Made by a program: the position numbers and the translations under genes. Shown here in pieces: positions 33,380 through 42,858 of a DNA stretch of 58,027 bases; the stretch's first letter is position 1; the number at the start of each line of letters is the position of its first letter. Origin of the DNA: CAYRGQ01 sp964423925. Its GTDB lineage: Bacteria > Bacteroidota > Bacteroidia > Sphingobacteriales > Sphingobacteriaceae. Location: contig CAYRGQ010000018.1 in assembly GCA_964423925.1 (NCBI GenBank), forward strand, positions 1-58,027, written 5' to 3'. Below the pieces are notes generated by a model. That model worked only from the letters and a program-made list of their open reading frames with translations. It ran no database searches and was not told the DNA's origin.

Positions 33380-33922
33380 ATGAAAAAACTACTATTAATC
33401 GTCCTAGCCGGCGCATGTGCCATCTGGACAGCCAGTGCCCAAGAAAAAGGAAGCATCCACGTGGGTGTAGGTGTCGATATCGGGTTGCCTCTTGGTGACT
33501 TTGGCGAAGCATCAAACGTGGGCATCGGCGCTACTGCTAAGGGAATGTACGGCATCAGCGACGTAAGTCAAGCTACGCTGACGCTAGGCTTTCTCCGCTT
33601 TGGCATGAAAGACGGAAACGACATGGTGTCGGGTTCTACGGCCCTCATCCCCGTCTTAGCCGGTTACCGCCATGTCTTTGGCAACCTTTATGGCGAAGGC
33701 CAGATCGGACTCACCACCGTCCGCACCACTATCAAGATCGATGGCGAAGGCTTCGGAAACATTTCGGGTAGCACCTCATCTACTCACTTGGGTTACGGTG
33801 CTGGCGTTGGCTACCTGATGGATGCCTGGGATATCGGCGTCCGCTTTCAGGGCGTATCCGGCGACGGCGGAAACCTAAATTTTGTAGCGCTACGTCTAGG
33901 CTACAACTTTCAATTAAGATAA
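33380..33922 (+). CDS. outer-membrane beta-barrel protein
   Basis: A 180-residue protein with a signal peptide (1-20, ending TASAQ) and alternating hydrophobic strands typical of small eight-stranded outer-membrane barrels, ending in LRLGYNFQLR. No substrate can be read from it. It is followed six bases later by a lipoprotein gene, and the pair ends at a strong terminator, so they are one transcript. Role: surface or porin-like, inferred. Confidence 0.82.
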   Translation: MKKLLLIVLAGACAIWTASAQEKGSIHVGVGVDIGLPLGDFGEASNVGIGATAKGMYGISDVSQATLTLGFLRFGMKDGNDMVSGSTALIPVLAGYRHVFGNLYGEGQIGLTTVRTTIKIDGEGFGNISGSTSSTHLGYGAGVGYLMDAWDIGVRFQGVSGDGGNLNFVALRLGYNFQLR

Positions 33923-33928
33923 CCATCC

Positions 33929-34579
33929 ATGAAACTGACTATGAGACACCCAGTTAAACCTTTATACCTATTGGCTTGCTTGATGGTATTAGCGGGTTCC
34001 GTCGTCTCGTGCAAAAAAGACAGGCTCACCAATCCGTTCGATTTGGAGGCGGGCACGCTGAGCATGAAAATCGACGGAAACTTGCGCGAAGCGGAATCGG
34101 CCTTCGTCCTGAACGTGCCAGACGAGGAATCCGGCCGGCATATTGTGACGGTGACGGCATTCTTTACGCCCGAAGGCGCCTCGGGCGATGACGAAGTGAT
34201 GGATGCGTTCCATATTTACCTAAGTCTTTCGGATGCGGAGTTTAAAAACCCCAAAGGCACATACGACATAATTTATGTGCGTGACGAGAACGAATATTCG
34301 GGGTTTTATGCCCTTTACCAAGTGAATTTGGGGTCGGGAGACCAACATGAGGTGTACGGTTTCGTCGATCCGGAAAAAAGCGTGGGAAAGTTGACAATAA
34401 CCGATTTTGAAATCGGCAACGGATCACCCAGCATTCCGGGACTGCCCAGCGTCACGGGATACGCCAAATTAAAGGGCACCTTTCAGATGCAGCTCACAGG
34501 CGCAACCGTAGATCAGGGGAAAACGATTACCATTACGGAGGGAAAGTTCAGCGTACGTAATCAGTTTGGATTCCTATAA
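33929..34579 (+). CDS. hypothetical lipoprotein
   Basis: A 216-residue lipoprotein (lipobox GSVVSCKK at about residue 28) of a mainly beta-strand kind, with acidic composition and a DUF-like pattern seen in many uncharacterised Bacteroidota surface proteins. A second in-frame ATG lies four codons in, and either could be used. It follows the beta-barrel gene in the same transcript. I do not recognise a function. Confidence 0.75.
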   Translation: MKLTMRHPVKPLYLLACLMVLAGSVVSCKKDRLTNPFDLEAGTLSMKIDGNLREAESAFVLNVPDEESGRHIVTVTAFFTPEGASGDDEVMDAFHIYLSLSDAEFKNPKGTYDIIYVRDENEYSGFYALYQVNLGSGDQHEVYGFVDPEKSVGKLTITDFEIGNGSPSIPGLPSVTGYAKLKGTFQMQLTGATVDQGKTITITEGKFSVRNQFGFL

Positions 34580-34602
34580 GCCGCCAAGCAGGCATGGAGA
34601 CC

Positions 34603-34638
34603 AAGCTCGGCCCACGAAATTCGCGGGCCGAGCTTTTT
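34603..34638 (+). terminator. strong rho-independent terminator
   Basis: Eleven perfect base pairs (AAGCTCGGCCC and complement) with a further inner CGAA/TTCG pairing, then a T run, 23 bases after the lipoprotein stop. Confidence 0.85.
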
Positions 34639-34789
34639 ATCTCTGGGCCATACGATTTTTTGTATATTGTGCATGAAAAGAAATCGCGAAGCGGCATCGC
34701 AACAGCCCGCTTCAGCAGACAATCCTCGATGCGGCCCCACAGGGCAATGAGCCCCGACACGACGCCGAGATCGGGTTAGCTTTAAAACC

Positions 34790-35863
34790 ATGCGCTTATT
34801 CGCCGTCATCATCGGTATAAACCTGCTCATTTGTCGTTCCATAAAGCCTCTTACCGCACAAAATATGGACGCCATCGATCACATCATGGCTGGATATAAC
34901 GACGACCGGCCAGGCGCCTCAGTCCTTTTAATCGACAACGGACAGGTCCGCTTGCAACGCCAATTTGGATACGCAAACCTAGAAACGTACGAAAGGGTGT
35001 CTCCCGCCACGAACTTCCGACTCGCCTCCGTGAGCAAACAATTCACCGCAACCTGCATTTTGCAACTCATCGCTGCCGGTAAGCTATCCTTCCAAACCAC
35101 GCTCCTCGACGTCTTTCCAGACTTTCCGCCATATGGCGAGGCCATCACGGTGGAGCACTTACTCACCCACACATCCGGCATCCCGGATTACGAAGATTAT
35201 GTCGCCGATACGGCCTTCAATCCCCAAATTAAAGACGAAGGTGTATTAGAAATTCTCAAGACGCTGAATGAGGGCTACTTTGCACCTGGCACTCAGTTTC
35301 GCTACAGCAATTCGGCGTATGCACTACTGGCACTCATCGTGGAAAAATACAGTGAAATGCCCTACCCTAAATATTTACAAAAACACATTTTCGAACCTCT
35401 GGGCATGAAAAACACGGTAGCACACGTAGCGGGAAAAACCACCGTATCGAATCGTGCTTTGGGATATGGCTACAAGGGCACCTGGAAATTGCATGACCAA
35501 AGCTCAACGAGCGCGGTGTTAGGCGACGGCGGCATCTACAGCAACGTCTTGGACCTATATCGGTGGAGCGAAGCACTGTATGCGGGCAACGTATTGCCCC
35601 TAAGCCTAATCCGAAAATCCTTCGATAGGTATCGTCTAGAAGATGGCAGGAAGGTCGACTACGGATACGGGTGGCACCTTAAGACAGACGATAAAGGTCG
35701 GGAAGTGGTCTACCATACCGGCAGCAGCATGAGCTTTCGCAATATTTTTTACCGGATACCGTCGTTGGGAATCAGTATAATCGTATTAACCAACCGCAAC
35801 CAGCCTTCCGAAGCCGAAATGGTCCCGCTGGCTGAGGCTATCCTGGAGGCTGCGGGCTACTGA
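34790..35863 (+). CDS. serine hydrolase, class C beta-lactamase family
   Basis: A 357-residue exported penicillin-binding-protein-like hydrolase. After a signal peptide (about 1-23), it has the SxxK motif in ASVSKQFTA, the YxN motif in RYSNSAYALL and the HTG motif in VYHTGSSMSF, which replaces KTG in many esterase/peptidase members. Such proteins act as D-amino acid peptidases, esterases or carboxypeptidases more often than as beta-lactamases. Its 3' end overlaps the convergent peroxiredoxin gene by seven bases. Confidence 0.9.
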   Translation: MRLFAVIIGINLLICRSIKPLTAQNMDAIDHIMAGYNDDRPGASVLLIDNGQVRLQRQFGYANLETYERVSPATNFRLASVSKQFTATCILQLIAAGKLSFQTTLLDVFPDFPPYGEAITVEHLLTHTSGIPDYEDYVADTAFNPQIKDEGVLEILKTLNEGYFAPGTQFRYSNSAYALLALIVEKYSEMPYPKYLQKHIFEPLGMKNTVAHVAGKTTVSNRALGYGYKGTWKLHDQSSTSAVLGDGGIYSNVLDLYRWSEALYAGNVLPLSLIRKSFDRYRLEDGRKVDYGYGWHLKTDDKGREVVYHTGSSMSFRNIFYRIPSLGISIIVLTNRNQPSEAEMVPLAEAILEAAGY

Positions 35864-36420
35864 GGATTCCCCTGCAGATAGGCGAGCGCACCCTGCACGT
35901 GCTCTTCATCTTTAAACATTCCGCGAAACATGTAGGCGATTTTTCCATCCAACCCGATTACGAAGGTTTCGCGGCCGGTTAGGAAAAGGAAATTTCGTAC
36001 CCCAAATGCGCGCAACACCGCGTTATTAGGGTCGCTAAGCAAGGTAAAGGGGAGATTATGCTTCTCGCGGAACGCTCGATGGCTTTGCACACTCCCTGAA
36101 TTGATACCAATAACCATCGCATTTGCGTCGGTGAATGCCTCGAATTGGTCACGCACGGCACAAGCTTGTCGCGTACAGCCGGGCGAGTCGTCTTTGGGGT
36201 AGAAATAAATTACCAGGGCTTGCTTGCCTACGACCTTCTTTGTGTCGAACTCCTCGCCATTATGGTCCTGCAACACGAAATGGGGCATGGTATCCCCGAT
36301 CTCCAGTTTTGTCATGTGATTCTTTTTGGCGTCCGCGCTGTCAGGTTGGGCACAGGCCGTGCACATGTACATCAGCGATATCGCTAACCAAAGCACGTTA
36401 AATCGAAACCGGCATATCAT
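35857..36420 (-). CDS. peroxiredoxin, BCP/AhpC-TSA family
   Basis: Thiol peroxidase with the peroxidatic cysteine in FYPKDDSPGCTRQACAVRD; the second Cys five residues on is the BCP-type resolving residue. The N-terminus is a signal peptide that ends in TACAQ, possibly a lipobox, so unlike cytoplasmic BCP this copy is exported or membrane-attached. The open frame reaches a TTG at 36456 and an ATG at 36432; ATG at 36420 is preferred because GGAG lies six bases before it and the signal peptide then begins normally. The gene follows ispE on the same strand with a short gap. Confidence 0.88.
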   Translation of the reverse strand: MICRFRFNVLWLAISLMYMCTACAQPDSADAKKNHMTKLEIGDTMPHFVLQDHNGEEFDTKKVVGKQALVIYFYPKDDSPGCTRQACAVRDQFEAFTDANAMVIGINSGSVQSHRAFREKHNLPFTLLSDPNNAVLRAFGVRNFLFLTGRETFVIGLDGKIAYMFRGMFKDEEHVQGALAYLQGNPQ

Positions 36421-36442
36421 TGCTAACTCCATCTCAACACGT

Positions 36443-37252
36443 TCATTCACTATCAATATGAAACACTTGATGGCCCTCCATTGTTTGGCCTAGCGCCACA
36501 GGTTTCTCGAAGATTCCAAACACCGCGGAACCGCTTCCACTCATAGCGGCATATAGTGCGCCGGCCTCATACAAATCCGCTTTGATCTTACCTATCGCGG
36601 GATGCCGGGAAAAAACACCTGCCTCAAAATCGTTCGTTATGCGCTCCTTCCATGCCGCCACCGGCAGACGGATAGCTTGAGCGAGGCCATTCCCTTCCGG
36701 ACGGGGCGTTACACCCCGATATGCGTCAGCGGTAGCTATGTGGATGTCGGGTTTCACGATCACCAAATGGTAGCCGGCAAGACTGACACTGACATCGGCA
36801 AATACATCGCCTATACCCGTTGCGAAAACAGGTCGATTACGAAGGAAAAAAGCACAGTCGGCTCCGAGCTGGCTCGCCATCGCCATGAGTGCCGAATCGG
36901 AAAACCCGATTGCGAATAGGTCATTGAGGAGGCGGAGTATGGCCGCTGCGTCGGACGATCCGCCCCCTAAGCCGGCACCCACGGGAATGACCTTGTGAAG
37001 ATAGATGTCGACCGGTGGGATATCCACTTGGCTACGAATCAGTTCGTACGCCCGCAAGCAGAGATTGCCGGAAGCAGCTTGCGGAATGGCAATTCCGGAC
37101 GAAAAAAAACGAGTTTCCGAGCTCTCGATTACCTCTACCACGTCGTGTATACCGACTGGATAGAAAACGGTCTCTAGGTCATGGTAGCTGTCTTCCCGCC
37201 GACGGAGAACCTGCAAACCAATATTGATTTTTGCGTTGGCAAATGCGATCAT
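36443..37252 (-). CDS. ispE: 4-(cytidine 5'-diphospho)-2-C-methyl-D-erythritol kinase
   Basis: Phosphorylates CDP-methylerythritol in the MEP pathway to isoprenoids, using ATP, in the cytoplasm. The GHMP kinase ATP-binding motif is VGAGLGGGSSDAAA, and the start MIAFANAKINIGLQV matches the family's opening strand. The frame runs another 92 codons upstream, but that part does not resemble the family, so ATG at 37252 is chosen (269 residues, normal length). It is divergent from the cysteine desulfurase gene and precedes the peroxiredoxin gene. Confidence 0.95.
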   Translation of the reverse strand: MIAFANAKINIGLQVLRRREDSYHDLETVFYPVGIHDVVEVIESSETRFFSSGIAIPQAASGNLCLRAYELIRSQVDIPPVDIYLHKVIPVGAGLGGGSSDAAAILRLLNDLFAIGFSDSALMAMASQLGADCAFFLRNRPVFATGIGDVFADVSVSLAGYHLVIVKPDIHIATADAYRGVTPRPEGNGLAQAIRLPVAAWKERITNDFEAGVFSRHPAIGKIKADLYEAGALYAAMSGSGSAVFGIFEKPVALGQTMEGHQVFHIDSE

Positions 37253-37346
37253 CGTTGTTGTTTGGAGACCAATATTAACGAAAAAATCGCGCGCGACCAG
37301 CGAAAGCGTATAAAACCTCTGCGGCCATAGCCCCATCACCCGCAAA

Positions 37347-37363
37347 AACGCTATTTTAGCGTT
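37347..37363 (+). promoter_or_regulatory. perfect inverted repeat touching the cysteine desulfurase start codon
   Basis: AACGCT, loop ATTTT, AGCGTT, immediately followed by ATG at 37364. TATTTTAG inside it resembles a -7 element. It could be an operator or an RNA hairpin limiting ribosome access. Confidence 0.4.
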
Positions 37364-38551
37364 ATGGAGGAACTGATTTACCTGGACAATGCGGCCACGA
37401 CCGCCGTCGACCCGCAAGTGCTTGATGCGATGATGCCGTACCTGACCGATCAATACGCCAACGCGTCTAGCGTAACCCACCGTCCGGGTCGTACCGCTAG
37501 GGAGGCCGTCGAACGGGCGCGCCGACAAGTCGGCGAACTCATCGGCGCTTCGGAAAAGGAAATCACTTTCACTTCAGGCGCTACCGAAGCCATTAATATG
37601 GCCCTAAAAGGCGTTTACGGGCATTATCTTTCCAAGGGAAGCCACATCATCACCTGCCAAACCGAACATAAAGCGGTGCTTGACACCTGTCAACAACTTG
37701 AGAAGCAGGGGGCGACCGTGACCTACCTCCCTGTGGATGCAAACGGATCGCTATCGCTCGAGCAGCTCGAAGCCTCCATTCGTCCAGACACGGTAGTGAT
37801 TGCATTGATGTATGCCAACAACGAAACAGGCGTACTCCATCCCATCGACGAGATTGCACGTATTGCGCAAGCCCATGATGTCCTGTTCTTCTGCGATGCC
37901 ACGCAGGCCGCCGGCAAACTGCCTATCGACGTGGGCGCTACCCCCATCGACATGTTGTGCATAAGCGCGCATAAATTTCACGGACCGAAAGGCATCGGCG
38001 CATTATATATCCGGCGCAAACGGAAACCGATACAAACCGGCGCCCTGTTGCACGGCGGCAGTCAAGAAAACCACCTGAGGGCCGGTACGCTTAACGTCCC
38101 CGGCATCGTAGGCATGGGCGCGGCTGCCGACTTGGCCAGATTGTCGCTACCTATCCTTCAGGCCCAGGTAGGCGCTCTCCGCGACCAACTAGAACACGGA
38201 TTTGGTGACATCGAGGCTATACGTACAAACGGCAATGTCGCCCCTCGACTCCCCCATATCAGTAACATCACCTTTCGTCACCTCCGCGCCCAGGAAATCA
38301 TGGTCGCACTACCCCAGCTGGCCTTAGCCTCCGGCTCGGCGTGCGTCAGCGGGGACCGCGATCCGTCCCACGTATTGTTGGCGATGGGCATCGCCGCTGA
38401 AGATGCCCATGCCTCGCTGCGTTTCAGTTTAAGCCGCTTTACGACGGCCCATGACATAGTCCGGGCGGGCCAACTACTATCTGAAGCAATCGACGACCTT
38501 CGCAGCAAATCCCCCGTTTGGCAGCTATACAAAGCTGGGGTAATCGATTAA
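37364..38551 (+). CDS. cysteine desulfurase, NifS/IscS family
   Basis: A PLP enzyme that takes sulfur from cysteine for Fe-S clusters or tRNA thiolation. The 395 residues include the opening YLDNAATT, TSGATEAIN, the PLP-binding K204 in SAHKFHGPKG and the persulfide C327 in SGSACVSGDRDPSHVL, in the class I manner. A gene for an A-type Fe-S carrier follows within 90 bases, so a role in cluster assembly is likely. It is divergent from ispE. Confidence 0.94.
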   Translation: MEELIYLDNAATTAVDPQVLDAMMPYLTDQYANASSVTHRPGRTAREAVERARRQVGELIGASEKEITFTSGATEAINMALKGVYGHYLSKGSHIITCQTEHKAVLDTCQQLEKQGATVTYLPVDANGSLSLEQLEASIRPDTVVIALMYANNETGVLHPIDEIARIAQAHDVLFFCDATQAAGKLPIDVGATPIDMLCISAHKFHGPKGIGALYIRRKRKPIQTGALLHGGSQENHLRAGTLNVPGIVGMGAAADLARLSLPILQAQVGALRDQLEHGFGDIEAIRTNGNVAPRLPHISNITFRHLRAQEIMVALPQLALASGSACVSGDRDPSHVLLAMGIAAEDAHASLRFSLSRFTTAHDIVRAGQLLSEAIDDLRSKSPVWQLYKAGVID

Positions 38552-38637
38552 GAAGCACAAAATGACGTCTCCCTAACGTAACGCCCTTGCGCGTAGCGGA
38601 ATATTTGCCGATATTTGCAGTAAGCAAACGAAAGAAC

Positions 38638-38964
38638 ATGGTAACGATCACGGATAAAGCGAAAAACAGAATTGAGGAAATCATGCGCCAAGAGAACCAT
38701 GATGACTCGTATTTTGTGCGGGTAGCGGTCGAAAGCGGTGGTTGCTCGGGCTTGAGCTACCGTCTCAAATTCGACAATGTCGAACAAAAAGGCGACCAGT
38801 TCGTGGAAGACAAGGGCATTAAAATCTGCCTTGACATCAAATCGTACCTCTACCTAGCTGGCACCGAGCTCGACTACTCGGATGGATTAAACGGCAAGGG
38901 CTTCGAATTTCACAACCCCAACGCAAGCCGCACATGCGCCTGCGGAGAAAGTTTTGCCGTTTAG
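38638..38964 (+). CDS. HesB/IscA-type iron-sulfur carrier
   Basis: A 108-residue A-type carrier that hands Fe-S clusters to target proteins. The three conserved cysteines are present: C36 in GGCSGLSY, and C100 and C102 in TCACGESF. The frame is open from a TTG at 38587, but ATG at 38638 gives the family's usual start. It follows the cysteine desulfurase gene on the same strand, and the scaffold gene is not adjacent. IscA and SufA cannot be told apart here. Confidence 0.92.
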   Translation: MVTITDKAKNRIEEIMRQENHDDSYFVRVAVESGGCSGLSYRLKFDNVEQKGDQFVEDKGIKICLDIKSYLYLAGTELDYSDGLNGKGFEFHNPNASRTCACGESFAV

Positions 38965-39160
38965 TGCCATCGCTGAACGACTAGGATTTTAGTCCACCTA
39001 TCAGGCGCGTGTCGTTTTCCAAACGCGGACCCCGCCTTGCCCATTCGCTTCAATAACTCGCCTAAACAAGGCGAAGAATTTTCGTCCGCGCGCACCCTAA
39101 ACATTCTAAGCGCATTGCAAAAGAATGTCGCTGAGTGACCCTCGGGGTCGGTTATTTTCG

Positions 39161-39168
39161 TATGTTTG
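39161..39168 (+). promoter_or_regulatory. -7 promoter element of rpoN
   Basis: TATGTTTG matches TAnnTTTG exactly and lies 15 bases before the rpoN start codon, so the leader would be very short. No clear -33 TTG is seen at the right distance. Confidence 0.5.
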
Positions 39169-39183
39169 CGTAGCGAATTTATT

Positions 39184-40659
39184 ATGCTGAAACAGACATT
39201 ACAACAAAAGCTTTTACAAAAGCTGTCGCCGCAACAAATCCAATTTATCAAGTTGCTGCAGGTACCCACTGTGTCTCTGGATACCCGTATCAAAGAAGAA
39301 CTGGAAGAGAACCCGGCGCTGGAGGACATCAGTCTGGCCAACATGTCTGAACCGGCCGAGGAATATCCCGACCGCGACCCGGAGGACGATCCGATTCATG
39401 ATGCTGAGCAAAGCAACGAGTTGGACGAATTCAACATCGACGACTACCTTCAAAACGACGACATAAACGACTACGGGGGAGGCAATTACAGCAGTGACGA
39501 CGATGAAGACCGGAAGGAAATACCGATAGCGGTACAGCACTCTTTTTTTGAAAATCTACAGCAACAGCTGGACTTGCTCGCCCTTTCCGACAAGGATTTT
39601 CTTATCGGCCAACAGATTATCGGAAGCCTGGATGACGACGGATACCTTCGCCGACCCATATCGTCATTGATTGACGATTTGGCGTTTTCCCAAAACGTGA
39701 TGGCCGAAGAGGCCGAAGTGGAGGAAATGTTGAAGGTGATTCAGGAATTTGACCCCGCCGGAATCGGTGCGCGCGACCTACAGGAGTGCTTGCTTATCCA
39801 ATTGCGCAAGAAAGATCAAGATAATCCGATCATACAGCAAGCGATCGAAATCGTGGAGAACTACTTGGATGAATTTACCAAAAAGCACTACGACAAGCTG
39901 GAGCGTTCGCTCAACATCGATTCGGACGAGCTGCGGGAAATCGTGGCCGAGATACTTAAATTGAACCCCAAGCCCGGCGATGCTGGCAGTGGTGCAGCAG
40001 GTAAGCAGCTACACATTATCCCCGACTTCCACATCACCAACAACGATGGCGTGCTCCATTTGACGCTAAACTCCCGAAACGCTCCTGAACTACGCGTCAG
40101 CCGCTCATACCAAGAGATGTTCGACCACTACGACAAGGCTGTGCAAAAGGATAAGAAGATTAAGGAAGCGGTGCAGTTCGTCAAGCAAAAGCTCGACTCG
40201 GCCAAGTGGTTTATCGACGCCATCAAACAGCGGCAGCAAACCCTGCTCAAGACCATGAATGCTATCATGAACTACCAATACGAGTATTTCCTGACAGCCG
40301 ACGAGCGAAAGCTTAAACCAATGATCCTCAAGGATATCGCTGACCGTATCGACATGGATATCTCTACGGTATCCCGCGTAGCCAATTCGAAGTATGTCCA
40401 GACGGAATTCGGAACTTTTTTGCTTAAATCATTCTTTTCGGAAGCCATCCAAACCGACAGCGGCGAGGAAGTATCCAACAAGGAAGTGAAGAAAATACTT
40501 GAAGAGTGCATTGCAAACGAAGATAAGCGCAGGCCATTGGCTGATGAGAAACTAACCGAAATACTGAAAGAAAAAGGTTATAGCATCGCCCGCCGAACGG
40601 TAGCAAAGTACCGCGAAGCGATGAACATACCGGTAGCTCGCCTCCGAAAACAACTCTAA
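39184..40659 (+). CDS. rpoN: RNA polymerase sigma-54 factor
   Basis: Sigma-54, used by activator-dependent promoters of the -24/-12 kind. A 491-residue protein with the glutamine-rich region I (LQQKLLQKLSPQQIQFIKLLQ), an acidic region II (about 50-115), the core-binding domain with DDDGYLRRP and DPAGIGARDLQECLLIQL, the helix-turn-helix region, and the RpoN box ARRTVAKYRE near the C-terminus. The start is ATG at 39184, since the frame upstream begins with a non-family TTG. No sigma-54 activator gene lies in this window. Confidence 0.97.
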   Translation: MLKQTLQQKLLQKLSPQQIQFIKLLQVPTVSLDTRIKEELEENPALEDISLANMSEPAEEYPDRDPEDDPIHDAEQSNELDEFNIDDYLQNDDINDYGGGNYSSDDDEDRKEIPIAVQHSFFENLQQQLDLLALSDKDFLIGQQIIGSLDDDGYLRRPISSLIDDLAFSQNVMAEEAEVEEMLKVIQEFDPAGIGARDLQECLLIQLRKKDQDNPIIQQAIEIVENYLDEFTKKHYDKLERSLNIDSDELREIVAEILKLNPKPGDAGSGAAGKQLHIIPDFHITNNDGVLHLTLNSRNAPELRVSRSYQEMFDHYDKAVQKDKKIKEAVQFVKQKLDSAKWFIDAIKQRQQTLLKTMNAIMNYQYEYFLTADERKLKPMILKDIADRIDMDISTVSRVANSKYVQTEFGTFLLKSFFSEAIQTDSGEEVSNKEVKKILEECIANEDKRRPLADEKLTEILKEKGYSIARRTVAKYREAMNIPVARLRKQL

Positions 40660-40685
40660 TCGCTCACTAACCCAAAAAACCAACG

Positions 40686-41555
40686 ATGAAAGCATTCTTC
40701 CTCCCCCTCGTCACCCTGCTGGGTGCAGCTGCATGTAGCAACCCTGCCACCCAATCCGAAGATGGAAACACACCTGCTGCGGAGCCCTCTCTAACGCTTG
40801 CTTGGAAATCGGACTCCATCTTTACCGGCTCGGAATCTGCCCTGTATGACGAAGCGAATGATCGCATCTACGTCAGCAGCGGTAACACCGACGCCGCCGC
40901 CAAAGATAATGACGGCTTTATCAGCATTGTCCAGACCGATGGAACCGTCACCGAGTTGAAGTGGGTTTCTGAGGGCTTGCACGCACCCAAAGGCATGACC
41001 ATACTTAATGGAAAGCTTTATGTAAGCGATATTGACGAACTAAAAGTCATCGACATAGCATCCGGCAGTATAGAAAAGACAGTTGCTGTGAATGGCGCCA
41101 TGTTCCTAAATGACGTAGCTACCGATGGCAATCACGTCTATGTCTCAGACATGCGTGCGGGAATGATTTACTCCTTCACCCCTGATGGAGAATACACGAT
41201 TGTCGTGGAGAATAGCCCCAATGTTAACGGACTTGAATGCCACAATGGCCACCTGTACGCACTGGACGGCGAAGGTCTCAAAAGGTTCAGTGACGACGGA
41301 AACTTCACGGCACAAACGCTCTATCCCGAGATGACCGGCGGCGATGGCTTAGTCATCCTGAACGACAGCACATTTGTGGCTAGCCGCTGGCACGGCGAAA
41401 TATTCTTTATCCGTGGCTCGGAAACCTTCACCGTGCTGGATACGCGGGAAGACAGCTCGAACACGGCCGATATCGGCTTTGTAAAAGGCAAAAACCTCGT
41501 TATCGTGCCTACGTTCCTTAAAAACGAAGTTGCGGCTTACGAACTGGTCTATTAA
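40686..41555 (+). CDS. SMP-30/gluconolactonase-like beta-propeller lipoprotein
   Basis: A 289-residue lipoprotein (lipobox LGAAACSN) with a run of repeated beta-strand motifs such as KGMTILNGKLYVSDIDELKVID and LNDVATDGNHVYVSDM, characteristic of SMP-30-like six-bladed propellers. It could be a lactonase or, as often with such lipoproteins, just a binding protein. It follows rpoN by 26 bases and may be cotranscribed. The substrate is unknown. Confidence 0.8.
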   Translation: MKAFFLPLVTLLGAAACSNPATQSEDGNTPAAEPSLTLAWKSDSIFTGSESALYDEANDRIYVSSGNTDAAAKDNDGFISIVQTDGTVTELKWVSEGLHAPKGMTILNGKLYVSDIDELKVIDIASGSIEKTVAVNGAMFLNDVATDGNHVYVSDMRAGMIYSFTPDGEYTIVVENSPNVNGLECHNGHLYALDGEGLKRFSDDGNFTAQTLYPEMTGGDGLVILNDSTFVASRWHGEIFFIRGSETFTVLDTREDSSNTADIGFVKGKNLVIVPTFLKNEVAAYELVY

Positions 41556-41727
41556 GCGAGTCTGCTTGGAGTATCCTGCTTAGCGGGCGGACGATCGGAT
41601 AACAACTTCGTTGGGCAGTCCCGCCAAACGGGGACACCGTTGAAACGCCCCTAGCTGACACTCCCTGTCTTAGTTGGATAAGTGGGCCCAGTGGTGGTAT
41701 GCCCCCTTGACCCCACCTCGCCAGCTC

Positions 41728-42816
41728 CTACTCGTCAAATAAGCGCAGCTGTCTGCTTTCCAGTCGGGGATGTTTGAAATTGCTTGCGGAGAGGCCGAGC
41801 AGGCGTACGCCTCGCGAGTCATCCTGCATTGCTTGCTGGAGGAGTTGTTCGCCGGCACTCAGAATGCTTTCCCGATCAAGGTACCCCTCCTGCCGCGACA
41901 CGCTTCGGGTCTTCTGCGAGAAGTCCGTATATTTTACTTTAACCGTCAGTGTCTTTGGCAGCAGCGCCCGTTGGGACATGCGCCCCCACAGCTGCTCCCC
42001 GATCCGTGCCAACTCGAGGGCCATCGCGTCAAACGCGTACAAATCCGTCGAAAACGTATCCTCAACGGCGAGCGATTTAACTTCCCGATGGGGTTGTACC
42101 GGCCGAGGGTCTATCCCGCGTACTACCCGGTAAAAAAAACGCCCACTCTTTCCGAATAGCCGCACCAAATCCGCTTCCGCATATCGTTTAAGATCCGCCC
42201 CGGTATAAATTTGAAGCTGTTTCATCTTGGATGCCGTCACCTTGCCCACGCCGAAAAACTTTTCGACCGGAAGCTTCTCCATAAAGGCTTCTATCTTGGA
42301 CGGACCGACAAAGGTGAGCCCGTCCGGCTTATCCATGTCGCTGGCGATTTTGGCCACAAACTTATTGATCGACACGCCAGCCGACGCCGTCAGTCTCAGT
42401 TCATCGCGAATGGCGCTTTTGATTTGCTGGGCAATCTCCATTGCCGAGCCGATGTCGAGTTTGTCATTCGTCACGTCGAGGAAGGCTTCATCCAGCGACA
42501 AAGGCTCGATAATATCGGTATATCGGCTGAAGATCTGGCGGATTTGATGGGAAACACGTTTATAGACCTCAAAACGTGGTGGAACGAAAATAGCATGCGG
42601 GCAAAGACGATAGGCTTGGCTGCAGGGCATCGCTGAGCGAATGCCGTATTGCCGAGCTTCATAACTAGCCGTTGCGACTACACCCCGACTGTCGGGCCGG
42701 CCGCCCACCACCAGGGGCGCGCCCCTATATTCAATAAAATCACGCTGCTCTACCGACGCGTAGAAAGCATCCATGTCGATGTGGATAATCTTTCGAACCA
42801 CTTCCGAGTGTCCCAT
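41728..42816 (-). CDS. dinB: DNA polymerase IV (Y-family)
   Basis: Error-prone translesion polymerase. The 362 residues begin with the palm motif IIHIDMDAFYASVEQRD, followed by VVATASYEARQYGIRSAMP, YTDIIEPLSLDEAFLDVT with the catalytic Asp/Glu, SAGVSINKFVAKIASDMDKP and a little-finger domain. The C-terminus RQLRLFDE contains a clamp-binding-like QLxLF motif. It starts 42 bases after the MG2/plug protein gene on the same strand. No SOS box was sought that could be recognised by eye. Confidence 0.95.
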   Translation of the reverse strand: MGHSEVVRKIIHIDMDAFYASVEQRDFIEYRGAPLVVGGRPDSRGVVATASYEARQYGIRSAMPCSQAYRLCPHAIFVPPRFEVYKRVSHQIRQIFSRYTDIIEPLSLDEAFLDVTNDKLDIGSAMEIAQQIKSAIRDELRLTASAGVSINKFVAKIASDMDKPDGLTFVGPSKIEAFMEKLPVEKFFGVGKVTASKMKQLQIYTGADLKRYAEADLVRLFGKSGRFFYRVVRGIDPRPVQPHREVKSLAVEDTFSTDLYAFDAMALELARIGEQLWGRMSQRALLPKTLTVKVKYTDFSQKTRSVSRQEGYLDRESILSAGEQLLQQAMQDDSRGVRLLGLSASNFKHPRLESRQLRLFDE

Positions 42817-42858
42817 CTTTCACGTTATCAAGACACGCCTCGTCCGGAGGCTAGCCAG

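Noticed and set aside
34790..35863. Serine hydrolase as a true antibiotic-resistance beta-lactamase
   Set aside because: The third motif is HTG rather than KTG, and the context is not a resistance locus; peptidase or esterase action is more likely.
36443..37528. Full-length 361-codon reading of ispE
   Set aside because: The first 92 codons do not resemble the family and cover the divergent promoter region and the start of the cysteine desulfurase gene.
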